NCBI GenBank assembly: GCA_030605085.1 | Contig: JAUWBH010000177.1 | Span: 1-12,378 of the forward strand | Reading direction: 5' to 3' | DNA: 12,378 bases | Origin: Promethearchaeota archaeon | GTDB lineage: Archaea > Asgardarchaeota > Lokiarchaeia > Sigynarchaeales > SOKP01 | Position numbers and translations under genes: made by a program | In this document: positions 1 through 6,808 of the stretch, one piece after another | Layout of the letters: each line of letters opens with the position of its first letter | Numbering within the stretch: position 1 is the first letter of the stretch | Notes under the pieces: generated by a model | Seen by the model: the letters and a program-made list of their open reading frames with translations, nothing else | What the model was told of the DNA's origin: nothing | Databases searched by the model: none

Positions 1-327
1 ACGTTAATGATAGGAGAAATTTATCGAGAACCCTATAAGGTTATAGATGGTCGGCAAATAGACGCCTTAACTCAAAAAAAGAATTACTCCGATAAATTAA
101 ACACTGCTATAACAACGCTCAAAAAATATAAATCTGAAATAATAGCGTTTGCTAAAGTTTTTCTCGAACATCCCGAATTAGGAAAAGCCTGTCGTGCAAA
201 CATGGAATGGCTCAATAAACGCGTGAAAGCGCCCTTTAAAGCAAGTTTGAATCGTCAGGGGCTCGATCACATAGTAAATCGCATGCAATTACAGCTTGGA
301 GGCGAAGTGCGCAATTTTATTAATTAA
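1..327 (+). CDS. Unrecognised protein, C-terminal part (5' end outside window)
   Basis: The frame is open to the left edge of the window (codons for Thr-Leu precede the first ATG at position 7), so this is probably the C-terminal part of a longer protein. The visible 106 residues are basic and mostly helical in character. They include a Lys-rich segment (residues 23-45) and a WLNKRVKAPFKASLNRQGLD stretch, and end in Asn with TAA. There is no signal peptide, no membrane segment and no Cys cluster. I do not recognise the family. A C-terminal fragment of a transposase or phage-type DNA-binding protein is conceivable from the basic composition, but no catalytic motif is visible. It is followed by about 185 bp of very AT-rich DNA, so it is probably not co-transcribed with the next gene. 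Codon use is slightly richer in G/C than in the following GTPase. Confidence 0.5.
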   Translation, partial: TLMIGEIYREPYKVIDGRQIDALTQKKNYSDKLNTAITTLKKYKSEIIAFAKVFLEHPELGKACRANMEWLNKRVKAPFKASLNRQGLDHIVNRMQLQLGGEVRNFIN

Positions 328-512
328 GAAAAAATCATTTATATATACACAAGATTTAGGAATTAATCATAAATTAAGAAAAATAAAAAAATTAGCGAGT
401 TAATTTTGAATTGTCAAGTAATTTTTAAGTTAAAATCTTAAAATTTATATTTTTGAATTTTTATCAATATAATAGAGTATTGAGGAGTATAATAATTCCA
501 AAGGGGATTTAG
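328..512. other. AT-rich intergenic region
   Basis: No gene was seen. A TATA-like stretch (TTTATATATAC, about 338-348) and further A/T runs are present. An SD-like AAGGGGA lies at 501-507, just before the GTPase frame opens. A TAG at 510-512 closes that frame upstream. Confidence 0.4.
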
Positions 513-1295
513 ATATCATCATCGTTTAAATTAAAAGTAGTAGCTATTGGACCATCCGAGCCGGGAAAAGAATATTTCTTTAAAAATTGTAACCAAATTC
601 ATAATTCCTTTGCTAGAGATTATAAATTAACTGTAGGTGTTGACATTAAAACTGCGGAGTGTGTATATGAAAATGGAACTTATATTACAATGAGTATATG
701 GGATATTTGGCCAAAAGGAAGATTTCAATTTATAATCCCAACTCTTCTTAGAGGTGCTACTGGATGTTTAATATTTTTTAATATTATGAAATGTCCAATC
801 AATGATTTAGATTATTGGATAAGTCTCTTTAGAAGTTATGCAGGAGAAGGTCCTATAATATTAGTAGGTACAAATTTTAATTTAAACGACGAATTAAATT
901 ACGAAGAAATCTATAATTTTGTTGAAACAAACCATCTTAATGGATTTTTTCTATTACCTGATCAAGTAGATCTTATTCTTGATGAATTAGGAAGAAAAGC
1001 GTTAGAATGTCGTAGATCAAGACCTAATATTACTTCAAACAATCGTGTAATTGGTAAAGAAAGAGGATTTTTAAATAAATTTTTTGATTTCTTTTCAACA
1101 TGTCCAGTTTGCCAGGGTAAGAATCATAAAAGTCATTTGCATGAGTTTTATTTTAGCGCAAATCCTAATTTAAAACAATTAAAGGAAAGATTGGTAGCAT
1201 TAATAGAAGAATCGGAAAATTTTGAAGAAGTTTATGTAAATAAGATAAAAATTGGTATTCCATGTTGTTCTTGTTTTGATAAATTTTTTTCTTAA
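513..1295 (+). CDS. Degenerate Ras-like small GTPase with Cys-rich C-terminal tail (start codon apparently ATA)
   Basis: The reading frame encodes a Ras/Rab-type fold: beta-1 plus P-loop (FKLKVVAIGPSEPGKEYFFK), a switch I Thr in LTVGVD, switch II WDIWPKGRF, a G4-position strand ILVGTNFNL, and a C-terminal tail with CPVC...NH...H and CCSC, a pattern I know from Asgard archaeal GTPases. The nucleotide-binding signatures are eroded. The P-loop Ser/Thr after GK is Glu, the DxxG glycine is Pro, and the NKxD motif reads TNFN. No ATG, GTG or TTG lies in frame before 690, and starting there would discard the whole P-loop. An SD-like AAGGGGA at 501-507 sits five bases before ATA at 513, directly after an in-frame TAG, so I place the ancestral start at 513 (260 codons). 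The body has no frameshift. It is either a pseudo-GTPase initiated at a non-standard codon or a young pseudogene. Confidence 0.75.
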   Translation: MSSSFKLKVVAIGPSEPGKEYFFKNCNQIHNSFARDYKLTVGVDIKTAECVYENGTYITMSIWDIWPKGRFQFIIPTLLRGATGCLIFFNIMKCPINDLDYWISLFRSYAGEGPIILVGTNFNLNDELNYEEIYNFVETNHLNGFFLLPDQVDLILDELGRKALECRRSRPNITSNNRVIGKERGFLNKFFDFFSTCPVCQGKNHKSHLHEFYFSANPNLKQLKERLVALIEESENFEEVYVNKIKIGIPCCSCFDKFFS

Positions 1296-1327
1296 TGAAT
1301 TAAGGTAAAGAAATTATGGCAACAAAT

Positions 1328-1340
1328 GTATATATAAATT
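1328..1340 (+). promoter_or_regulatory. Candidate archaeal TATA box for the acetyltransferase gene
   Basis: The sequence TATATATAAATT lies in the 62-bp gap after the GTPase homologue. Archaeal transcription starts about 25 bases downstream of the TATA centre. That falls near 1358-1364, right at the acetyltransferase start, so a leaderless or near-leaderless mRNA is likely. This fits the lack of a strong ribosome binding site. Confidence 0.4.
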
Positions 1341-1363
1341 TTTTAACATTCTAATAAGTGATT

Positions 1364-1993
1364 ATGTCAAATCCTAGATCTGAAGGCTTTTTAAGTCTTA
1401 AAAAGAGAAGAATTAGGGAAGTATTTCAAAATATAGGAGATTACATAAGTGGTATATTCGATGTCCATGACGATTACATTCAAATGAGACTGCCTGTCGA
1501 GAAGATCACTAAGGAATTTGAAGATTCGTTAAAAAATAAAATCGAACATAAATTTATACACGCTGAAATCCGGGAAGCTACTAAAAACGATATTAAGAGT
1601 ATAAAAAATATGTACGATCAAGCATGGCCTTCGTCTCCAATGCCATTTAGACCTATGCAGCAAGAAAAATTATTTAAAATTTTTAAAGATACTAAAACTG
1701 TCTTTTTAATTGCGAAGGTCGATTCCACTGATGGAGGGTTTATTCTTTTAGATTTGGAAGGAGGAACAGAAAAAATAGGTATAATTGGAGGATTAGGAAT
1801 ATTACCAGAATTTCAACACCAAGGTTTGGGCACAATTCTAGGATTAACTGCTTGGAACTACTTTAAAGAAAAAGGTGTCAAGGAGCTTAGATGTGAAGTT
1901 CATCTAAAAAATAAAATTTCGTTAGCTTTTATTAAGGGCCTTGGTTTTGAAGAATATTTCAAAGACGATTATTACCCTCAAAGATATAAATAA
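1364..1993 (+). CDS. GNAT-family N-acetyltransferase
   Basis: This is a predicted cytoplasmic enzyme transferring acetyl from acetyl-CoA to an amine; the substrate cannot be told. The GNAT domain occupies the C-terminal two thirds. It starts at HAEIREATKNDIKSIKNMYD (about residue 66) and has the beta-4/alpha-3 pyrophosphate-binding motif LPEFQHQGLGT (Q-x-x-G-x-G) near residue 150. Motif B is NKISLAFIKGLGFEEYFKDD near the C-terminus. The first ~65 residues (basic SLKKRRIREVF followed by helical sequence) are an N-terminal extension that I do not recognise. Start choice: a GTG lies at 1358, but the ATG at 1364 is preferred. There is no strong SD, and the TATA-like sequence at 1328-1340 suggests a leaderless transcript. 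It stands alone between the degenerate GTPase and the dehydrogenase. Family assignment is firm, function open. Confidence 0.85.
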   Translation: MSNPRSEGFLSLKKRRIREVFQNIGDYISGIFDVHDDYIQMRLPVEKITKEFEDSLKNKIEHKFIHAEIREATKNDIKSIKNMYDQAWPSSPMPFRPMQQEKLFKIFKDTKTVFLIAKVDSTDGGFILLDLEGGTEKIGIIGGLGILPEFQHQGLGTILGLTAWNYFKEKGVKELRCEVHLKNKISLAFIKGLGFEEYFKDDYYPQRYK

Positions 1994-2050
1994 ACACTTG
2001 TAATAATACATTTTATTATAAATAATTTAATAACTTAAGAGGATTTTAAA

Positions 2051-2992
2051 ATGAATTTAAGTGAATTGAAACATATTTTAGTGGTTGGAGCGGGCACTAT
2101 GGGGCATTCCATAGCACAAGTTTATGCTCAGTCTGGATTTGAGGTGGAATTAGTCGATTTAAATGATGCGATTTTAAACAATGCAAGTAATCAAATAAAA
2201 GCAAATTTGGATACTTTAGCAGATTTAGGTCGCTTATCCAACGATAAGATTAAAGCTATTATTGACCGTATCCATTTTTCTACGGATCTCGCTAAAGCAG
2301 CTAAAAACTCAGATTTAGTCGTGGAAGCCGTGAGCGAAGTCCCCGAAATAAAAAAAAAAGTTTTTTCCCAATTAGATGAGCTTTGTTCTGAAGATACAAT
2401 TTTAGCTAGCAATACCTCAACATTAAATATTTTTATGATTGTAAAAATTAAAAATCTTAAACGGTTAGTGATTCATCATTGGTTTGCCCCACCTCACATT
2501 ATCCCTTTAGTTGAGATTGCAGGTGGACGAAAGACTTCTCGAGAAGTAATTAATTTATCTGTAGATTTGATGAAAAAACTCGGAAAAATACCAGTAGTGC
2601 TGAAAAAGTTTATAGAATCTTGTATCGTCAACCGGATTCAAAGTGCCATTAATTCAGTAATTTTCGAACTTTTAATAAAAAAAATTGCAACTCCTGAGGA
2701 TATTGATACAGCAATAAAAAATAGTTTAGGGGTACGACTTCCAATCGTGGGTGTCGTTCAATCTTTAGATTTCACAGGACTTGATTTAGTTTCTGACATC
2801 ATAAAGAGTAAGGGGGGAGTTCTTTCTATAATCCAAGATAAAGTAGATCAAGGAAACCTTGGGGCAAAAACTGGTAAAGGCTTTTACGACTATGGAGGAC
2901 GGAGTGAAGTGGAAATACTTAAAAAGAGGGATACTCTCTACTTTAAAATACTTGATTATCTTGAGCAGTTAAATGCTTTTGAACCAATATAG
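2051..2992 (+). CDS. 3-hydroxyacyl-CoA dehydrogenase, complete
   Basis: An NAD-dependent short-form dehydrogenase of 313 residues, the usual length for the single-function family that oxidises 3-hydroxyacyl-CoA to 3-ketoacyl-CoA. The N-terminal Rossmann domain carries GAGTMG (residues 13-18) and the acidic end of beta-2 (VDLND). Catalytic-region residues match the family: Ser in SNTST (about 120-124), His143 and Glu155 twelve residues apart in HWFAPPHIIPLVE, and Asn194 in IVNRI. The usual HFFNP Asn is Ala here (residue 146). The C-terminal dimerisation domain ends with the GAKTGKGFYDYG signature (271-282). An AAGAGGA ribosome binding site at 2037-2043 is well placed for the ATG, and a TATA-like TTATTATAAATAAT lies just upstream. 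A related but different truncated paralogue lies convergently downstream. The exact substrate (acyl-CoA, hydroxybutyryl-CoA or a lambda-crystallin-like sugar acid) cannot be decided. Confidence 0.9.
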   Translation: MNLSELKHILVVGAGTMGHSIAQVYAQSGFEVELVDLNDAILNNASNQIKANLDTLADLGRLSNDKIKAIIDRIHFSTDLAKAAKNSDLVVEAVSEVPEIKKKVFSQLDELCSEDTILASNTSTLNIFMIVKIKNLKRLVIHHWFAPPHIIPLVEIAGGRKTSREVINLSVDLMKKLGKIPVVLKKFIESCIVNRIQSAINSVIFELLIKKIATPEDIDTAIKNSLGVRLPIVGVVQSLDFTGLDLVSDIIKSKGGVLSIIQDKVDQGNLGAKTGKGFYDYGGRSEVEILKKRDTLYFKILDYLEQLNAFEPI

Positions 2993-3018
2993 ATTGTACA
3001 TCAATATTTAATTATTTC

Positions 3019-3025
3019 TTTTTTT
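3019..3025 (+). terminator. T-tract terminator after the complete dehydrogenase
   Basis: A run of seven T on the plus strand 27 bases past the stop codon, preceded by further T-rich sequence. Archaeal RNA polymerase terminates at such U-tracts. There is no stem-loop. Confidence 0.4.
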
Positions 3026-3037
3026 AAATATAAAAAT

Positions 3038-3045
3038 AAAAAAAA
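3038..3045 (-). terminator. T-tract terminator for the convergent truncated dehydrogenase
   Basis: Eight A on the plus strand read as eight T on the minus strand, 22 bases past the stop at 3068. It faces the plus-strand T-tract, as expected between convergent genes. Confidence 0.4.
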
Positions 3046-3067
3046 CTCAAATAATTAGGATTTTTTT

Positions 3068-3603
3068 TCAATAATTATAAAATCCTTTCTTGGTTTTTAT
3101 CCCAAGTTCACCTTTATCAACCATATCTTTAAGCGCCTGTGGTGGTTTATCTTTAGGATCTCCACTCTCATTATAATAAGACATTTCAATATCATATACC
3201 ACATCAAGACCAATCGCATCCATAAGTACGAAAGGTCCGAATTCCATGCCTGTAAATATTTTCCACGCTGTATCAACAGTTTCAATATCAGCATGACCCT
3301 CTGCCCAAATATTTAAGGCGTCCTTCTTTATAGCCCGCCATATTCTGTTGAAAACAAAGCCAAAACACTCCTTTTTAACTACGAGTGGGACTATTTCAAT
3401 ACTTTCAAGCCATTTTTTCCCTTTTTCAAAAGATTCGTCGCTAGTTTTGGTACCTCTCATAATATCCGCCATAGGTGATCTAGTAAGGTTATAAAAGTGA
3501 ATGTTTAGCACTTTATCTTTTCGCTTCACAGCACTCTCAATTTTTGAAACGGGTATTGAAGAGCTATTTGTAGCAATAATTGCGTGAGTTGGGGCGGCTT
3601 TAT
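3068..3603 (-). pseudogene. 3-hydroxyacyl-CoA dehydrogenase, 5'-truncated
   Basis: Minus-strand codons from about 3603 leftwards encode AAPTHAIIATNSSSIPVSK, then LNIHFYNLTRSPMADIMRGT, VKKECFGFVFNRIWRA, GPFVLMDAIGLDVVYDIEMS and the end signature GELGIKTKKGFYNY. These are the second half of the Rossmann domain (SNTSS-type Ser motif), the HFYN catalytic-His motif and the C-terminal domain. The first ~110 residues, including the GxGxxG NAD-binding loop, are missing. Just upstream the frame reads KYKES, fitting the neighbouring membrane gene in antisense, and meets a TGA near 3637. The longest ORF from an ATG-type codon starts only at 3529, but homology clearly runs past it. It differs in subfamily from the gene at 2051-2992, so it is not a recent tandem copy. 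Without its cofactor loop it cannot be an active dehydrogenase. Confidence 0.8.
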
Positions 3604-4196
3604 TACTTTCTTTATATTTTCTTAAAAAAGGTCATAAGCAAGCATTCTTGTTGCTTTTAATAGTTACGGGGATATCGATTCTACTAATGCTTACTCTATC
3701 AACTGCGGTGTTTATGGGTGAACGTGAATATGCGGTAATGGTATTTAGTGTAGTTTATATATTAGCACCCCTGTTTTTACTTATGTACGCTGCTCGCGAT
3801 GTACGAGACAATCCGATTGAAACTCCCCCCACACCTAGAATTAAAAGGAAAAATCTTTTATACATCGTTGCCACAATCTCTACTCTTTTAGCATTGTTTT
3901 TTATCTTATATTCATATTTCGCGATATCATATGCTGAAACAATTGCGTCCCTAATGACCGAAGATGAAAACGAAATTAGTTCTCTTGCCACCTCAGTTGT
4001 TATTATTGGATACTTTTTCTTAGTTGTTTCCATCATTTTACTCGTTGGTTCAATAGGGCTTTTCTTTAAAATTAATTTCTGCCGGTATCTTGTAATTTTA
4101 ATTTGTAGCTACATGCTTATATTCGCGTTTCCATTAGGGATTGCCATGTTCTTATGCGAGAAAAATGTAAAATTATTATTTGGTAAGGAGGATTAA
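3600..4196 (+). pseudogene. Multi-pass membrane protein, 5'-truncated paralogue of the 4389-5489 gene
   Basis: The predicted product (TTG start possible at 3648, 182 residues) aligns with the C-terminal half of the 366-residue protein encoded at 4389-5489. Shared stretches include LFLLMYAARDVRDNPIET, GLFFKIN, CRYLVI, FAFPLGIA and the LFGKE tail. In-frame codons before the TTG (LLLSLYFLKKGHKQAFLL) still match residues ~167-185 of the full-length copy. Homology therefore starts at about 3600 and the gene has lost its 5' half. Five hydrophobic helices remain. The 5' break coincides with the 5' break of the minus-strand dehydrogenase fragment. No ATG with an SD is present, so translation is doubtful. 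The sequence has nevertheless kept an intact frame, so either the deletion is recent or the short form is expressed. Confidence 0.7.
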
Positions 4197-4213
4197 TTTT
4201 TAATTTTTAAATA

Positions 4214-4230
4214 TTTTTTTCTTTTTTTTT
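4214..4230 (+). terminator. T-rich terminator
   Basis: Sixteen T interrupted by a single C, starting 18 bases after the stop codon of the truncated membrane-protein gene. This is a typical archaeal U-tract terminator with no hairpin. Confidence 0.45.
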
Positions 4231-4388
4231 CAAAAGTTTGCATAATTAAATGATTCAGATAATTGTTTTTTGTCTAAACGTAGAATAATTCCATGTGAAG
4301 AACAATGGTTATAGTTCTGTTTATTAAATTTTCAATATTTAAATTAAATAATTTTTTAAAAAAATAAAAAAACTGGTGTTAAAGAACA

Positions 4389-5489
4389 ATGCCAACTTTT
4401 GGTCACATTTTCTACGGTTTATGTTTACTTATTCCAATACTGTATTTTACAAAAGAAAAAGAATTTAACTATAAAATCGCTTTCATTTTTCTCGCAAACA
4501 ATATATTTGGACCTGATATCGTACACCTTTTTTTTATAACACCATTTCACAGTATTTTAGGCTTTCTTATTCTTGCAATTCCACTATCGTTATTCTATTC
4601 TTATACTTCCAGATTTTCGTTAAGAAAATCCGGCAAAAATTTTTTTCCATTAAAATTTGTAGATGATGGAATTAGAGAGATCAATTGGAAGAATTCTTAC
4701 TGTGTTACCGCAGCTGGAGGTATTTCCCATTTTTTTATAGATCAATTTTATCATTTCGAAAAAGAAATGTGGATATGGCCTGGGATAAGCATTCATCACG
4801 ACGAGATGCTTGCGTGGGGAGGCCCCGCTTACCATGTTGTTGATCCTTTAATGATCATAGGATTTGTAATCGTTATAAGTACGATTTTGCTCTCTTTATA
4901 CTTTTTCAGGAAAGGATATAAAGAAACACTTAAGATGTTTTTAATAGCTACTGGATTATCGATTTTTTTAATGCTTTTTGTATCAACGGCTGTATACAGT
5001 GGTGAACGCGAGTTCGGTGTAATGGTACATTGTGTTGTTTATGTATTCATACCACTCTTTTTACTCATGTACGCTGCGCGCGATGTTCGAGATAATCCGA
5101 TTGAAACACTTACCGAGCCAAAAATTAATAGAAAAGCTCTTATAAATATCACTGCAATTATTTCCATATTTTTTGCTCTATTCTTAATTATATATGCATT
5201 TTTCGCGCTAACATATGTGGAGACTCTTGTCTCATGCATTGGTGATAATAAAACGCAGAGTGTTGAAGATATAGCTTTTTCAGTTATCATCATAGCGTAT
5301 ATATTTATTTTTCTAGCAATAACTTTACTCATAGGGGCAATAGGGCTTTTTTTTAAAATTAATATTTGTCGATACCTCGTCATTGCCACAGTTATTTGCT
5401 GCTTTATTTTTGCATTTCCCTTAGGTATTGCCTTATTCCTATGTGAGAAAGATGTAAAAGCCTTGTTTGGTAAGGAATCAGAGGATTAA
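4389..5489 (+). CDS. Multi-pass membrane protein with metal-dependent-hydrolase-like N-terminus
   Basis: A 366-residue integral membrane protein with about eight hydrophobic segments (roughly 28-48, 55-72, 150-172, 181-203, 212-230, 249-275, 295-321, 327-352). The N-terminal 150 residues carry a His/Asp pattern: FGHIFYG, GPDIVH (41-46), PFHS (52-55), GGISHFFIDQFYH (110-122) and HHDE (136-139). It resembles YdjM/DUF457-type membrane-bound putative metal-dependent hydrolases, where such residues bind metal; this assignment is by motif only. The C-terminal half is a separate helical module, ending with a GLFFKIN...FPLGIALFLCEKDVKALF pattern. A polar loop with YAARDVRDNPIET links the helices. A truncated paralogue lies directly upstream in the same orientation, so this is a tandem pair. 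The ATG at 4389 has only a weak GGTG 10 bases before it. The substrate is unknown. Confidence 0.75.
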   Translation: MPTFGHIFYGLCLLIPILYFTKEKEFNYKIAFIFLANNIFGPDIVHLFFITPFHSILGFLILAIPLSLFYSYTSRFSLRKSGKNFFPLKFVDDGIREINWKNSYCVTAAGGISHFFIDQFYHFEKEMWIWPGISIHHDEMLAWGGPAYHVVDPLMIIGFVIVISTILLSLYFFRKGYKETLKMFLIATGLSIFLMLFVSTAVYSGEREFGVMVHCVVYVFIPLFLLMYAARDVRDNPIETLTEPKINRKALINITAIISIFFALFLIIYAFFALTYVETLVSCIGDNKTQSVEDIAFSVIIIAYIFIFLAITLLIGAIGLFFKINICRYLVIATVICCFIFAFPLGIALFLCEKDVKALFGKESED

Positions 5490-5503
5490 TTTTCAATATT
5501 AAA

Positions 5504-5527
5504 TTTTTTTATTTTATTTTTCTTTTA
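5504..5527 (+). terminator. T-rich terminator
   Basis: A T-rich block (T7, T4, T5, T4 separated by single bases) begins 15 bases after the stop of the membrane-protein gene. This is consistent with archaeal U-tract termination. Confidence 0.45.
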
Positions 5528-5668
5528 GTTTAGATCTCGGCTTATTCTAATTTTTAGTACCCTTTATTGGAACTTCAGAAGTATCGATAAACTTATTTTT
5601 AAGAACTTTTATGTTATTTACGAAAAAAATCTTTTTAAAATTTTTATTTAGAAAGAAGTGCTCTAAAA

Positions 5669-6787
5669 ATGCCAGAAGGATTAGTTGTAGTGAAATGGGA
5701 TGGTGAAACTGGTGCCGAAATCATAGCGGAATATCCCAAAGAAATTAATGTAACTGATAAAATAATAATGCAAGTGATAAGCTCACATGAGTATATCGGA
5801 GAGGCTGGAATTTTAAGCTTAATGGTTGACACATCTAATATTGTGTCTTATTACACAGGACCTGAAAATAACTATTACCTTCTTTTGTTTTTAGGTTTAG
5901 AAGACAACCCAGACGCTTATAAAGGATGTATAGCGGATGCTTCCCGGTTAATACTTCAAAACCTTGAGGATGAAGCTTATTTACGCTTCGTTCCCTCGCT
6001 TTTCCAACGAATATCTGCTTATCCGTCTTATAACGAAGAACAACTCCTTGCCATGACTTACCACGACGATATTAAGAGAATGGTTATCAACAGGCTTAGA
6101 AACGAGGGTGTAATCTCTAAATCTGAATTGAGAATATGGATAAAAGATATTTACAAATATGGATTTGCCGATATTGATGGAGTGTTAGTTGATTTATCTA
6201 ATCGGGATCTAATTAAACAAGCTTCGGTTAAAGGAATGAGTTCAAAATTTATTTTCCTTATTAACGATCTTTTAATAGCGAGGGTACCACCCAAAAAACT
6301 TCTAAAAAAAACTTCTAAAAAGGGTTTGCCTGCAAATCTCGTAGAGATATATCGCAATCAATGCAAAGCTTATTTCCAAAATTATCGCTTCTCAGAAGAA
6401 AGTGCTCTTGAAATCGTAAAAATTGTCGTCAATCCCAACAATTACGAAATTTTAAGAGTTCTCAGAAGTATGATTGCCACTAGACAAGAACTGGATAAAC
6501 TTAAAAAGAAGGGCATTGATAACATAGATGAAGTGTTAAAATGCCTAGAGGAGAATCAGATGATTCATATTTTTCAAGATCATCAAGGTAAAAAATATTT
6601 TGCATTACTTTCTGACTTCTATATATCTCTATTCTTTCCAAATTATCTCTTGGATATAGTAAAGCATGAATACGATGAAAAAGCAAAGTCGAATCAGGTG
6701 TTGATTGAGTATCTTAAGATTCTTGAATCAGAGTATTTAGAATCGCAAACAAAGGCAAAAGGAAAATATAAAAAGAAACTAGTTTAA
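5669..6787 (+). CDS. Longin/roadblock-like domain protein with winged-helix segments (Asgard-type)
   Basis: The 372-residue product starts with GLVVVKWDGETGAEIIAEYP, a beta-hairpin opening typical of longin/roadblock-like folds. It continues with IISS-type and YYTGPENNYYLLLFLGL strands and a helix ASRLILQNLEDEAY, giving an N-terminal domain of about residues 1-110. Two winged-helix-like stretches follow: residues 133-205 (IKRMVINRLRNEGVISKSEL to a basic wing) and 257-325 (NYEILRVLRSMIATRQELDK ... DEVLKCLEENQMIHIFQDHQ). The last 40 residues are a charged helix ending KGKYKKKLV. I recall this architecture from Asgard archaeal proteins, where longin/roadblock domains are linked to small GTPases; that is family knowledge, not proof. 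A link to the nearby GTPase homologue is only inference. The ribosome binding site is weak (AGAAGTG, 5654-5660). It is convergent with the hydrolase, with only 21 bp between stops. Confidence 0.75.
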   Translation: MPEGLVVVKWDGETGAEIIAEYPKEINVTDKIIMQVISSHEYIGEAGILSLMVDTSNIVSYYTGPENNYYLLLFLGLEDNPDAYKGCIADASRLILQNLEDEAYLRFVPSLFQRISAYPSYNEEQLLAMTYHDDIKRMVINRLRNEGVISKSELRIWIKDIYKYGFADIDGVLVDLSNRDLIKQASVKGMSSKFIFLINDLLIARVPPKKLLKKTSKKGLPANLVEIYRNQCKAYFQNYRFSEESALEIVKIVVNPNNYEILRVLRSMIATRQELDKLKKKGIDNIDEVLKCLEENQMIHIFQDHQGKKYFALLSDFYISLFFPNYLLDIVKHEYDEKAKSNQVLIEYLKILESEYLESQTKAKGKYKKKLV

Positions 6788-6808
6788 ATGGTAAAGCTAT
6801 TTAAATCA

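Noticed and set aside
690..1295. GTPase homologue starting at ATG 690
   Set aside because: This start would remove the P-loop and switch I, which are clearly encoded in frame upstream, and no SD precedes it.
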